From Fragilaria crotonensis (Eukaryota; Bacillariophyta; Fragilariophyceae; Fragilariales; Fragilariaceae), in contig JAKSYS010000271.1 in the NCBI GenBank assembly GCA_022925895.1, positions 1 to 64,000 on the forward strand: a stretch of DNA of 64,000 nt, given 5' to 3'. Shown here piece after piece: positions 47,242-59,022 of the stretch. Position numbers and translations under genes: made by a program. Within the stretch, counting starts at the first letter, position 1, and each line of letters begins with the position of its first letter. The notes under the pieces were generated by a model. It saw nothing but the letters and a program-made list of their open reading frames with translations, was not told the DNA's origin and did not search any database.

Positions 47242-48624
47242 ATGGAAAGTGCAGACTCTCTCCAAACTTGGAAAGCTTTTCAAGGCAAGCTGCGGAGCTG
47301 TGGCGCCAACTCGGTGTATTCGGCACGGGAGATGCTCGTTCAGGAGTATGTGAATCAACAACGAATGAAACACCCTGATGTGTCGGGTGGTGTGCACGAG
47401 TTGTCTCCAAAGCACGCGCCAATTGATTCTCCGTCCGACAACATATCATCATATTCTCTGAGTCACTCTCGACCATCGGACCAAGAACTCCCAATTCAAC
47501 AAGGTCGGCGTCCAATCTCAATTTCGCGGCCAGATGGAACGAAACGAGTGGATAGACCCAATCAAGAAACAGGGGATTGCAACTCAGCTGGGTTTAGGTC
47601 TTTCGTGGATGATGTCGTTGGGCGAGCGCAACCTGAGAGCGAAGGACCAGGCCGAGGCCTACCACACGATTCACCTTCCTTTTCATTTGATGGGTTTTTC
47701 TTCGTCCGTCCATCTACGACAAGAAGAAGGTCAATGGGTAGCGACCCATTTCCTGTCCCAACGTCAAGAGGAACGATGTCATCTGATCGAATAGAGTCTT
47801 TGAATGGCGACCAAGGTTATCACTCCCGTGATACTGTGAATACCACAAGTAGCTCATCGTTAGGCTCAACTTCTGAGCGACCTTCTCTGATCTCGATTCT
47901 CTCCGAGAAATGGACAAGGAGCAACCAAGAGGCCATTGCTGTTGACGAGATGGTCAAGACCGAGAATTCTCGTACCGTGTTGCCGCGGCCACTAAGAAGA
48001 TTATCGGAGCCGTTTTCGTTACATTCAAGATTCAATGACGCGTGTGCAAATCCACATACGAGCAATTCTACTCTCGGCAGCTCCCAGCGGACCCTTCCAA
48101 ATTCGGTAGGCAGCTTGTTGGTGGACTTCCCAGCAACTAAGAGAACTAAAAGCAGTGGTGATCCCAGAATCCCACCGAGCAAATCAAAGTCGCCGTCAGG
48201 GGGTAAAGGAGCAACGAAAGCTGCAAAGCAAAACGGCATGAAGTTTAACCAGAAGATAGAAAACATGCGATACAACTATCATACTTGGATTCCAATATCT
48301 TTTTACCTCGCAAGTTTTGACTTGGGGGCTATTTCTGGGGAAGGTCCGGCCACACACCTCTGCTTGGTATTAATTGCATGTAGAAGCTACGAGAAGAATC
48401 GTCATGTTACCGGACCTCCGCCAAATTCTCTGGATTCTCGTAGTGGGAACGCAGACGTGATGGTGTTAAACGTTAGACTACAGGTACATCAAAGACTTAC
48501 GGCTTACGGCCATACTGTGCTGCAGTACAGGCGTACAACCGCATACAGTACCCTACCACACGCCACACAAATATCGAAATTTTATTACAGTAAACAAATT
48601 ATTGATTTGTTTTGTTCTTTATAA
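47242..48624 (+). CDS. Hypothetical Ser-rich protein
   Basis: A 460-aa frame from ATG 47242. The N-terminal 40 residues look structured (ADSLQTWKAFQGKLRSC, AREMLVQEYVNQQRM). The rest to about residue 340 is Ser/Arg/Pro/Asp-rich and disordered, with a basic patch KSKSPSGGKGATKAAKQNG. The last 100 residues differ in composition and may be non-coding read-through, for example past an unseen splice site. No domain recognised, no signal peptide. I cannot suggest a function. Confidence 0.55.
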   Translation: MESADSLQTWKAFQGKLRSCGANSVYSAREMLVQEYVNQQRMKHPDVSGGVHELSPKHAPIDSPSDNISSYSLSHSRPSDQELPIQQGRRPISISRPDGTKRVDRPNQETGDCNSAGFRSFVDDVVGRAQPESEGPGRGLPHDSPSFSFDGFFFVRPSTTRRRSMGSDPFPVPTSRGTMSSDRIESLNGDQGYHSRDTVNTTSSSSLGSTSERPSLISILSEKWTRSNQEAIAVDEMVKTENSRTVLPRPLRRLSEPFSLHSRFNDACANPHTSNSTLGSSQRTLPNSVGSLLVDFPATKRTKSSGDPRIPPSKSKSPSGGKGATKAAKQNGMKFNQKIENMRYNYHTWIPISFYLASFDLGAISGEGPATHLCLVLIACRSYEKNRHVTGPPPNSLDSRSGNADVMVLNVRLQVHQRLTAYGHTVLQYRRTTAYSTLPHATQISKFYYSKQIIDLFCSL

Positions 48625-50110
48625 ATGCTACAGCTGTTTTCATAATCAAATAACCGAACGTAGATCTTGGTAACTTTTGCACGTATATGTTTTCTAACCT
48701 AAGTAAACTAGCTTCGTACTTTGGAGTACTCAAAAAATTAACACGATAATATAACGCATTGATCATGGGGGAATCAGCGGGTCAATGAAGCACATACTGT
48801 TGCAAACTGACAACATGCCCCATGTTACTGCCTCTTGCACCGCCTTGAGGATTGAGTAACATGAGTGATGTTGTCAGTTTTAACATCCCAACCCCCGATT
48901 CGAGATCATTAGGAGTGCCTTAATGAGACTGTGCTTCGGTGAGTTTCTGGGCCATACGATTTGAAGCAAAATTCAAATTCAGTTCCCACTGGAGGTAGAA
49001 TATGGCCATCACGTCTCCGCCTTTGTCGTTCTTTACAAGTTTGATATATATTTCCTGGAACAGGGGGTGGGGAGGATGGCCTCCCCGGATGTGACAATGA
49101 TCGACCTATCGGAGAGTGTGCGTTAAAAAGTTCACTCGGGTGTCCGTGTCGATGCTAACGATGCGGTATTGCCCAATGCATAATAGAGCTGCTGGAATGC
49201 TCAAGGCATACCATACAATGATAGAGCATCAAGACAAACCAACAGGAAGAAATCCGAGAAGGTCTTGTTCGGTGGCGCGAAGGATCTGCTTCCACGAGTG
49301 ACGGTTCATGTAGAGTTGCGCACTACGAAAGGGAATGCTGGTGCGATTGCAGATAACAGGATTACTAGCGACGACGCGCGGCTCAAATTGTTCGCTGTAC
49401 TCTGATGATGATGTGACGCTATGATCCAAGTTCTGACGCGGCTCCCTACCTCACTCGTCTCCTTTTTGCAATGTATACTGGTACATCCAAATATGCATTA
49501 CGCCTACACACTGCATCACGAAGAGCAAACCATGGGGATTGATATGATTTGCATTGTTGGCGCGCTGGTGGGGAGTCGATGCACTCAATTGAGATGCCAC
49601 GCAATATTGATTCATTATTTGTGCTTGGTGCTGCTTCGATTGGTCGTGCATGGGTGAAAGTTTTATTTGTACTGTTGCATTGGGATTTGTCGTTGGCTCC
49701 GCCGGACCGGCGCCGAGTACGCTCTTGATCATCGTCACTGCAAATGGTTCTGGGGCTGCCACCATGGAGGATATCTCTGCTGATTGTCCTCCAAGGGTGG
49801 CAGAAATGGAATGCTATCTGACGCCATTAAGACGGTCGCTTGATATTGACATCCACAGTCAGGGACATCATGCATCTCCGATCCTCCACGTGAGGAGGCA
49901 GAAGTGGTATGCGATCTGGCATTAGTTCGTCACGACTTTGAAATCGTGGACATCTCCTATTCGCTGATTCTAGAAGAAAGCAATCGAAGCGGAGGTAAAA
50001 CTAGCTTAAGTATACTAGCGTCATAATCAAAAAACGCCTCGATCATGGGGGATTGAATTGAATGGGTCATCGAAGCGCATCCTGTCATAAACTAACGTGT
50101 TGCATATAAG
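48625..50110. other. Intergenic with a transposon fragment
   Basis: Apart from the fragment at 48755-48925, no gene is supported. Small frames at 49229-49429 (-) and 49451-49765 (-) lack recognisable features. Confidence 0.4.
48755..48925 (+). repeat. Short 5'-end copy of the IS630/Tc1-like element
   Basis: Matches the leader and start of the transposase gene at about 50035-50195. Shared blocks are gatcatggggga, gggtcaatgaagc / gggtcatcgaagc, and attgagtaacatgag / attgagcaacatgag. The protein start MSDVVSFNIPTP parallels MSDDVVSVNLPTP. It stops soon after, so this is a solo 5' fragment. Confidence 0.8.
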
Positions 50111-50130
50111 TGCTTTTTAGATTGAGCAAC

Positions 50131-53100
50131 ATGAGCGACGATGTTGTAAGCGTTAATCTCCCAACCCCAAAATTTGAGATAATTAGGAATGCCTTCATAC
50201 AGCTTTGTGCCGATGAAACGTTTCTTCAGTCAGTACGGAGAAAATGGTTGCCAGCGGAAACATGGGCTGCAGCATTGACCATATGTCGTCTTGTTGATGA
50301 AAGTATGTGTACTGTTGATGCAAAAAAGTTCAATGCAGCAATGATTCGAAGCAAACGCCCATTTGATGGGTCCTCGATGGACAGATTTGATGGCACAAAC
50401 AATTCTGGAGTATTCCGTATCAAATTCCAAAATATTCTATACTACATGGTCACAGCTCCACTTGAACAAGCAGAGTATCCACGTCCTCTTGATGCAAAGT
50501 GGAAAGAAAGTGTTGTTTCCATGGCTGCGGATGTGCTGTCAAACATCAGAACAAGATCAACGGCATCGCTTGACAGCCTTTTCTCCGCGATGTCATTCAA
50601 GGACAAACTTCAGGTATCGACAAACGAGGCTTCTTCTACTAGTCCCATCACGGAAACCACAATCACAACAACGCACGCTGCCTCTCTCATTTCTTCCCAT
50701 CATTGCCATGATCCGCAAGCTGAACAATTGCAAGAAGGGCTGTATGATGAAACATTGGCACTCCAAAACCAGAAAACAGCAGGAGCATTCTGTTTTTGGA
50801 GTAGTCGTGAGGCTTGGAATCTGTTTGCAGGTGGAAGTGGCACTTCATACGAGCAATTTTCAGCCAATATTACAAACGCTGGTGGTGGTAGTAGTGTTCT
50901 AGACATTTTGGAGGGTCATATTGTGGTTCTACAATCCGTCAGCAAAACTCCGAATGGCTGGAGAAATGTGGTGCCAGGGCGCGATGAGGAAAATGTTTGT
51001 TCTCAATCGGAAATCTTTGTCGTGCGGAGCAGGTCCATTATTCTATGCTTGGCATACCAGACTGCCACTCGGCACATGAATTCATGGACTTGGGCACAGT
51101 GTTGCAGTGAAGCCTGCCGACAACTCAATGAGCTTGGCGTGGTGCAAGCAACAAAACCGCGCAGCGTTCAAGATTGGAATGTGGAGTTCCGCAGGTGCAC
51201 GTCTTTCCTTCACCCTAATCATATTGTGAGATGTGGCCGACGCCCTATTCCACGACTCTTCATGAAGTATCCTGATGCAAAGATCAAATCACAGCATTCG
51301 GTTTGGGCAATCTGACGGTTCTGACAGTTGAATTGGTGCAAGCATTCTGCATCGAAGAGCTCTTCCCCAAACTGTTCGACCAGTGGTGCAACGATGTTGA
51401 AGAAAGTGACTCTTCCATAAATTCAGCATTGCTGACACAAGAAATGTTTTTGAAGGAACACAACATTAGGAATTTCAGTATTCCGACATGTTGGAGGTGG
51501 ATGCATCACCTTGGCTTTGCCTACAGCATACAACAAAAATCATACTACGTTGACGGTCATGAACGTGATGACGTCATAGCAAGTCGAAAGCAGTTCTGTC
51601 GCAAGTACCTTGCCGAGCTTGAACCAAAATGTTTACGATGGGTTCAATACGATTCATGTGAAGTGGAGGCATCACGTCTGGATCCTGAGTTTGGCTACAA
51701 GTATACGCACAATGAGAGCGTATTCTACGAGTTCCATATCGACTACTGCTATCGTTGTGATGCTATGTGTGGAAAAGTTGCATCAATGAGCGTGCGTGCT
51801 CCTCCTGGTTCAAGACCTATTGAAATTTACGGTCAGGATGAATCAGTTTTCTCCCAATTCATGTTTCCTCAAAGAGTTGGGTAGGCCCAAATCAAGAACG
51901 AGGGTTGTTTCGAAGTCGCTTGGAGAAGGGCTGATGATATCAGCGTTTGTGTCTCGCGACACTGGATTTGGAATGCCGATGACGGATCAAGATCTGGTAC
52001 TAGTAAACGCTTCGCGACAAGGAATGCACTATATTGACACAACTGCGGCTCTTGAAGTTCACAAACATACTCGGAAGCAGCCATTGACACAATCACCTTT
52101 TGTCCGAAATTTGCTTATAGGAGCCACGAAAGGGGCTATTGGAATAGCTTTCATATGGCAATTCAATTGGAGGATGTCACCGATTGTTTAAAAGTTATCC
52201 GACCTCAAGTTGAGTTTGTTTTTATGTTTGATCACAGCCAAGGTCATGCTCGGAAAAAAGACGGGGCTCTTGATGCACAAAGTATGTCTCGGAGTTTTGG
52301 TGGTACCCAACCTAAAATGCACTCGTCCAAGATTACAGGCAACTGCCTTGGCCCATTCGAATCTATATTGAGGATTGGCGATGAGCAAAGTATGGTCTTT
52401 CAGACTGAAGACCAAGGTCCATGGTGGTTGGCTTCAACCGAAGTTCGAGAGAGACGAAAGTTTGATATTCATGACAACAGTGGCCGAACTAAAGTTGTGT
52501 CACGGACACGGGCTGAGTTGGTATCTGCACTGTTGGAGGAATCCGGCATCGCCATAGAGTCCAATCGCCCCTTGAATGAGCTGAAAGAACTTGCAACTAT
52601 TCATGGTGTCAGTCTGACACGCGAGAAAGTCTTTGTCACTGAAGGTTGGCACGGCAAAGCAAAGGGACTTCTGCAAGTTTTATGGGAGCGAGGGTGGATT
52701 GATACATCTAAATGCAAAGAACAAAAGGACAAAGAAGGAAACAAAGTGATAAATACGTCGTATTATACACTTATCGGACGTAAAGATCCGGCGACTGGTC
52801 AGATCATTGAATCATCGTCACTTCGAGCACTGATGGGCAACTGTTTCGACTTCAAGACCGAGGAAACAGCATTACAATTCTTGGGCTCCCAACTTGGTGT
52901 ACACGTAATGCTCACACCAAAATTTCACTGTGAATTAGCGGGTGAAGGAATTGAGTATGCATGGGCACAAGCGAAGGCACTAATGAGGAGAACACCGATG
53001 CAGGAGAAGAAAGGTCGAGTCAATTTCATGAATGTTGTCATGAGGTGTCTTTGCCCTGAAACAGTCTTGACCAAAGAGCGAGTTAGAAAATTTGCCTCAA

Positions 53101-53318
53101 GAGCGCGAGCGTATATATGCACCTACTATTACCTTGAACAAGAGACCAACGGCAGTGATGACATTGGTGGCACCACAGCTGCAAAACAGCAACTCCTTTA
53201 CAAGAAGATCGAACAACTCATGAAAAGATTCAAAGCACATCGCTGTGCTTTGGACTTTGACATGCGTTTTGTCCTCGCAGTATTGAAGGGACAGGATGAG
53301 GACGAGAATACTGCATGA
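50131..53318 (+). CDS. IS630/Tc1-like DDE transposase, broken frame
   Basis: Cut-and-paste transposase of the IS630-Tc1-mariner group, about 1,050 aa in four overlapping frames (50131-51315, 51303-51884, 51796-52191, 52155-53318). The N-terminal 390 residues are family-specific and contain WSSREAWNLFAGG and DWNVEFRRC. The middle has IPTCWRWMHHLGFAYS, YYVDGHERDDVI and AELEPKCLRWVQYDS. The catalytic triad can be placed: D of IYGQDESVFS, D of FMFDHSQGHA and E of GEGIEYAWAQAKA. This follows the layout of large eukaryotic IS630-like proteins also seen in fungi. At least three frame changes. The element ends were not found; the left end is probably near 50030, judging from homology with 48755-48925. 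Confidence 0.8.
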
Positions 53319-53599
53319 GAGCATGCTCACTTGTCCAGAGTCACGAGAGGGTTGCCCGGATTGCCCAACTGACACGTGATTCGACATACTGCTCAGTAGA
53401 AGCGAACAATGGGGTCAATGATAGCCATAGTAGGGTGTAACAAATGACATCGCTCTTCAATCGGCACTTGTTCCGTCGATTCACAGTCTCTGATAGTGTG
53501 GCCATATTCAACGCTGCTTGATAGCATCAACAAATCAATAGCATTGTTGTTCGATGCGGTTGCATGGCGTCATTGACTTTGGAATTCTACTCCACCAGC

Positions 53600-55100
53600 A
53601 CCTGGCTTAGATCTTTTCGGGTGTGGTCGTACCATTGCCATTGATGGCATTATACATTGGAGCCTGACAGCAACACTTTTTGAATTTGGTGTTACTAAAG
53701 TCAACCGCGGAGTTCGTGTGCACCTCTATTCCGCCCTTCTTGCCGATTGTCAGCAACACATTGAGGTTGAAGATTGTCTTCTCAGGAACGGACCGTGCCA
53801 ACAGATGCCCAACTTCCGATCCTCTTTTCCAGTCTGACTTTCCTCCTCATCGAATGCCTCCGCCACCACACCAGCCAGTACCATATTTAAGAAACGTTAC
53901 ATGATCCTGCCTTGAACAACTCCTTGCCGACCTTCAAAAACTTTCCTTGGCACGGCTTCAACCCAGCGAGAACAATATCAAATTTGAACGCATCAAACGT
54001 AAAAGTGACCTTCGCAATATCAGGCTCAGTAACTACAATATTCGCAATCTCAGGCTCAGTAACTGCAATCTTCACACTTCGCAATCTCATAGTGCAAGCT
54101 TCACAAACGACTGCATTGCTGCAAGGCACCTCAAGCATGATGGCGTCGCCAACATTGATGATGTTCCTTGTTACTCTGCAATACCCATGGCAGTTCCAAA
54201 GTTGCGTGCTATCATGAGCTTTTTTCTTAAGTTGATTGCACCCCTCAGGGCAATCCTACCAGTCGATGTTCAACAATGGTATTCCCTATTGGTTGTGCAT
54301 TGTCAACAACAAGATCCATACAACCTTAAAGCAACTTTCACCGGAGCGAAGACCCAAATCAGGAAGCTTGCAAGGCTTATAGTTTGAAGCCATCTCGCGG
54401 ATTGCCTTAAGGTGAGGTGGGGTCAACCCGCAGCAACCACCCGCCATGTTCAGCCGTCCCTTATCAAAACACGCCTTGTTGTGCATCAACATCGTGTCGA
54501 GCGCGTCATTGTAGCCACCCATGTTGTTCGGGAGATTTGCACTACTCGCATACATGCAGTGTTTGCCACCTTAGTAAACGCCTTCGCAAGACGCTCCGCG
54601 AAAGGAACCATGTGGTGCTTAGCACCTAGTAGAGGAGCGCAGTTCAGTCCGACACACATGCAATTCTTGGCGTGCCGGATTGATGCATAGAACGCCTTGT
54701 CCGTCTAACCTGACAGAGAATGTCCCGATTGGTCAACCAATGAACCACCACTAAAGAAAGGAATGTCTAAACGAGGACTGTATTCCGAAGTAAAGTAGCC
54801 ACTCGCGTACAATACCGCCTTCGCATTCAACCCTCTGCCATTCATCAACAACCACACAGTATGCTTCAATTATCTGTGAATCGACTCGTCAAACGCCACA
54901 TTGCGGGCACTAGGATCCTCCACACCACTCGGACCGATACTGTCTTCGCGGTTCGTCGGTCCCAGTGAACCCACCACGAAGTGGTGCGGTTTGATGGGGC
55001 CCTTCGACATCACCTCGTCGCACGCCTCACCTGTCAGCCGTGCGCAAACATAGTTCAACTCGTATGCATACACCTCCACCTCGTAGTCCGCCATGCATGG
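53600..55100 (-). pseudogene. metH: Cobalamin-dependent methionine synthase (metH) pseudogene, partial
   Basis: Host-type metabolic gene in decay. In family order on the minus strand: MADYEVEVYAYELNYVCARL, GSLGPTNREDSIGPSGVEDP, AKAVLYASGY, FFSGGSLVDQSGHSLSG, VGLNCA, SSANLPNNMGGYNDAL, NMAGGCCGLTPPH, EPDIAKVTFTFDAFKFDI, LAGLKPCQGKF, and IFNLNVLLTIGKKGGIEV. These are the homocysteine-binding domain (with the zinc-site GGCCG) and the start of the pterin-binding domain. A TAG stands where the family has CAG (LSG-stop-TDKAF, at 54705-54707), and there are several frame changes and gaps. The N-terminus and the B12-binding and reactivation domains are missing. It lies between two DNA transposons, which may have truncated it. 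Confidence 0.85.
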
Positions 55101-55859
55101 CAGCCCGCAGTCGTCGACGAGAACGTGGAATACGGTTGTTGCGATCCGCATCCGACAAGGGCAGAGGTTTAGACGGAATGAAATCTCATGTGAATAAACT
55201 ACTACTGTACTCAGTCAGCCGTCGGATCCGAGAAGGGTATGGCGTGTGGCTATTCAAATTGTTTTGCTGACGTCTACTATGGAAATTATTTTTTCCCTGT
55301 AGAAAGATTACTACAGTCTATGCGATGCCATTTGATTATGAAACCAGCTGTACATGCTACATGTACCACCAAAAAGTGCCTGGAGCCGTTTTGCCCGCTG
55401 GAGCCGTTAAACGGGCTTTTTCAACTCCCCCTACAAAGAAGTCACTCAATTTTAAGAAATCAATAGAAATTGCTACAGCCGAGTTGATCTCTGATATGCA
55501 ATAAAACAATGTCATCTATGGCGGTGAACAAACCGATTCGTAAACTAGGGTTGTGAATGCCAATAGATGTTGAGGGTTGGCAATTTTTGACCCTCTGAGT
55601 TATCACCCCATTGATTGTGTACCACCAATATGGAAGAACTCTGTAGCAGAAGAAAACAAGTACAAGAAATCACAGTCGAATGGGGTGAAAAATCTCAACC
55701 GATGCCTAAAAAATGTCTTAAGGTAGAACATATACATTTAAATGAAGTGTGCCTGGAGCCAATTAATGCAAAAATGAGCTTGCAAGTTCAGCAACAACTT
55801 TGTCAATTCTTGCTTCAGTACCAGAATGATTAATTATCAAAAATTACGAGAAACCACAT

Positions 55860-57072
55860 GTTCGAACATTTAGAGCCTCACCTCGCAAGGGCAGTAGAAC
55901 TGGAATGAAAGCCCTGTGGAATCCAGAAGAGGATGTCAAGCATGGTGTCAAGGAACTTCCCATTCATCGACGACGAAGTCTCCGGTGCATAAGTGGTTCA
56001 TTGCGTATTCCTCTCACTTCGTTGCACAGCATGAAACAAAATCCTGATGATCCGGTAATTGTGCCCCACACTATTTCTTTGAAACCAATTCTAACAGCCG
56101 AGCATCAATTTCAGTGAGTTCTTTGTTATGCCGTGATGCACTTAAATGAAAATGATCGTAAATATGATGGATTTTACCAGCATGATGTTCACATTGATGA
56201 CAAGTGGTTTTTCCTTACAGAATAACAGATGCAAATGTACCTTGCCCCTGGAGAAGAAGCTCCATTACGGGTAAGTCAAAAGAAGGACCACGTTGAGAAG
56301 GTTATGTCTCTGGCGGCCGTGGCGAGACCGAGATACGACAAAAATGGTGAGTGCATCTTTGACGGAAAAATCGGCATGTGGTGGCCTTTTGTCGAACGAG
56401 TTGCTGCACGAAGGACAAGTGCAAACAGAGAGAGAGGAACTATTGTGACCATGCCTATTAGCTAGTTGTACAAGACGAGTCTACAGAAAAATGTTGGTTG
56501 AAGATGTCATTCCCGCCACCATAAAGGCTAAGTGGCCAGATCGCAATCGAGATATTGTACTGCAACAAGACGGAGCCTCAGCGCACATACCAGCGGATGA
56601 CGTGGAGTTTGGACTCGTAGCAGGAGCCAGGACATGGAACATAAAGATATTGACTCAGGCACCGAAATTGCCGGATACAAACATCTGTGACTTGTTTTTC
56701 TTTCGTGCTCTACAGTCAGACGAGCAGTGGCGGAGCGGCGTCGAGGACACTATTGATGGTTTGATTGGTCAAGTGTTGAGAGCCTTTGAGACGTTCAATG
56801 AAAGGAAGAATGACTTTGGATTTCTAACATTGCAATGCTCTTTGGATGATATTCTGAGTTGCAATGGTGGCAATGACTATTCGATTCAGCATATGGGGAA
56901 AGAAAGGATGCTTCGCGAGGGGATTTTGCCTGACAGGATCAAAGCGTCTGAGGCTGCATTTTATACGTTTAACTTTGTAACAAACCCACCTCGATTCAGG
57001 GATGATGCACGTGAAACGGAGATGGAGAAAACAATGCTGTGGACAACGTTCTACAGCAACAACAGCAAATGA
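55860..57072 (+). CDS. Mariner-like transposase, broken frame
   Basis: Tc1/mariner superfamily, plant/diatom-type. Blocks: LPIHRRRSLRCISGSLRIPL (N-terminal HTH remnant), DVHIDDKWFFLTE (first Asp), LAAVARPRYDKNGECIFDGK, IGMWWPFVERVAARRTSANR, IVLQQDGASAHI (second Asp), LPDTNICDLFFFRALQS (third Asp). That is a DDD triad. An in-frame TAA follows FFLTE near 56222, another stop precedes the second block near 56462, and the N-terminal part is in a different frame, so this copy is inactive as read. Ends were not identified; the right side abuts the 3' tail of the LINE at about 57095. Confidence 0.85.
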
Positions 57073-57239
57073 TTAATGCCGACGACGAGCAACGACAAGC
57101 AAAACAAAAAACAAAACAAAACAAAACCTAATTATCGGGTTAATCACCGTCCTGAAACCAAACGGGTCCAAGTGTGTACCCCTACCCGGCCAACCCGGAG
57201 GTAGGCGAGGAGTTTTTGTAAAAATACCATCATGAGAAT

Positions 57240-59021
57240 TTAATTCCCCCGTGAGAAGAAAGATGTGATCAATGTTTGTTGTTCACCAAGCCGTGTGTAC
57301 ATGTCTCGAGATTCGCGCATCTTCTTTATCCATCGCCGTTGAGTAGCAGCAGAACTTTTTAGCAGTGTCTCCAATGGCATTTCGCATAAATAACGGTCGT
57401 CAAAGCAGATCTGGTCCGGATTCCGATGTAATTGAAGAATGGTATCATGCATATTTGAACGAAGACGTCGGTTGAGATCATCGTCAGATTCGTGGAGAGC
57501 CGAATTTCGTGCTCTCCATACCCCGGTGGTGTAAACATAAAGTGCTCGAATACTTCGTCGAAGGCGTTGCGCGCCTTCAGCGCGGTCGCTGCTGGAGTCG
57601 TCATACCTCAGCGATGCAAGATCCATCCATGACTTACTCAAAAAACCTTTCAGGGCATTGTCCCATCCTATTAACTCTTGTTCGAGAAGTATACGAGTGA
57701 TCGTGTCTTTCATGTGTTCCGGATACCCTTCCAGATCAACTCGATAATCGGACGTGCCGTTATGAATCCAATGTGTAATGCCTCCAACTAGGATGCGACG
57801 CAGAGGATGTGGCCCTTCGTTTGGAGACCGTCGAAGCGTTTGTAAACCCGAATTCATGAAGGAATTGGAGTGGCAACGTACCAGGTGGTGTGAGTCCTCA
57901 TCAGCTTTGCCGCAACACGGGCATGTTTTCAAGATCGTGTCCTTGCTCATCGAAATTTGAAAACGACGTTTTCCGAGAGGAAGTTGGTCGTGAACGAACT
58001 TCATGTGTGATGTCTGCTGCGACGGAGTAAGGCGTTTAAAATGGTGACTGAAGCTCCCAATGTCGATCATGTTCCACGTATTGTCGCTCCATTGCTTCCG
58101 ATCCTGCATATATTGTTTCAAATGGTAACCATTTATGTGAAACCGAATGCACTCGTCATATTGTGCTGTCAGCCTTTTTCCCATGATCGATATAGATATC
58201 CGCTGCGCCGGATGATGATCGACGGTACTCATGGACTTCAACTTGCCTCGAAGACGGTATCTTGTGGCAAGATAGTCCGCATCAATGTTGAGTCTGGCTT
58301 CTCTAGGGAGATGTTCATAGGACTTGATGGAGTCTTGATGTCCTCGCACCCAACGAAAGACCACGATGCGTCGAATTTCAATCAAAAGCGACCGAATCAT
58401 TGAAAGAAGATCTGAATCAAATGTTTGTCGACTGGCGAGGCACCCACGTCGATTTGTTTTATAAACTTTCGAGATTGCGGAACGACTGTCGGTGAGCCAT
58501 CGAAAAGAACAGCTATGTCTCAGACCCCAGTTTCTGGAAGCTGCTGCAATGAGAAGTAACGAGGAGGCGAATCCGCATAGTTCGCTTCTCGTGGAACTGG
58601 CGGTATCGAAAGGCCCATCAACCGGACCCCCGCATTTGAATAAAATGTTTTTAGACGTCGCCAATACCCATCCAAATGTGCCAAGATTGCCGTGTAATCC
58701 GCCATCAGAGGCAATGTGTAACCTTTCTCGTGAACGAAAAGCTCGCCATACTTGGACATCCGTCGCCACTTGTTCAACGTTGGACACCATCCGTCGCTGA
58801 GTACGAGGTAATGTTTTAAGATAATCCATCAAGGGCATGGTTGTTGCAGTGGCAGGGTTGTGAGTGGGTGGAGAAGATTCGCAGAATACGGAATGAACGG
58901 AATCGTTTGTCGGTTGAATGGGGTTCTGTTTCCAATACGGGATGTATCTTAGAAAGGAGGATGTTAAAATCGTTTCCATAGTCGTTTCTGGGAAGAAGAT
59001 GGAGCAGCTTGACGGGGCCAT
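57240..59021 (-). CDS. LINE ORF2 C-terminal part: RNase H and zinc-finger region
   Basis: 593-aa frame. After a 100-residue linker, the RNase H domain shows its acids in IASDGGLHGNLGTFGW (Asp), SSTRSELCGFASS (Glu), WLTDSRSAISK (Asp) and the RWVRGHQDS...NIDADYLA block (His/Asp). A finger CPCCGKADEDSHHLVRC (C-x2-C-x7-H-x4-C) follows, then an alpha-helical C-terminal region (LIGWDNALKGFLSKSW). It begins 1 nt after the stop of the RT frame, in another frame. That could be a single-base error in a fused ORF2, or true re-initiation. Confidence 0.9.
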   Translation of the reverse strand: MAPSSCSIFFPETTMETILTSSFLRYIPYWKQNPIQPTNDSVHSVFCESSPPTHNPATATTMPLMDYLKTLPRTQRRMVSNVEQVATDVQVWRAFRSRERLHIASDGGLHGNLGTFGWVLATSKNILFKCGGPVDGPFDTASSTRSELCGFASSLLLIAAASRNWGLRHSCSFRWLTDSRSAISKVYKTNRRGCLASRQTFDSDLLSMIRSLLIEIRRIVVFRWVRGHQDSIKSYEHLPREARLNIDADYLATRYRLRGKLKSMSTVDHHPAQRISISIMGKRLTAQYDECIRFHINGYHLKQYMQDRKQWSDNTWNMIDIGSFSHHFKRLTPSQQTSHMKFVHDQLPLGKRRFQISMSKDTILKTCPCCGKADEDSHHLVRCHSNSFMNSGLQTLRRSPNEGPHPLRRILVGGITHWIHNGTSDYRVDLEGYPEHMKDTITRILLEQELIGWDNALKGFLSKSWMDLASLRYDDSSSDRAEGAQRLRRSIRALYVYTTGVWRARNSALHESDDDLNRRLRSNMHDTILQLHRNPDQICFDDRYLCEMPLETLLKSSAATQRRWIKKMRESRDMYTRLGEQQTLITSFFSRGN

Positions 59022-59022
59022 C

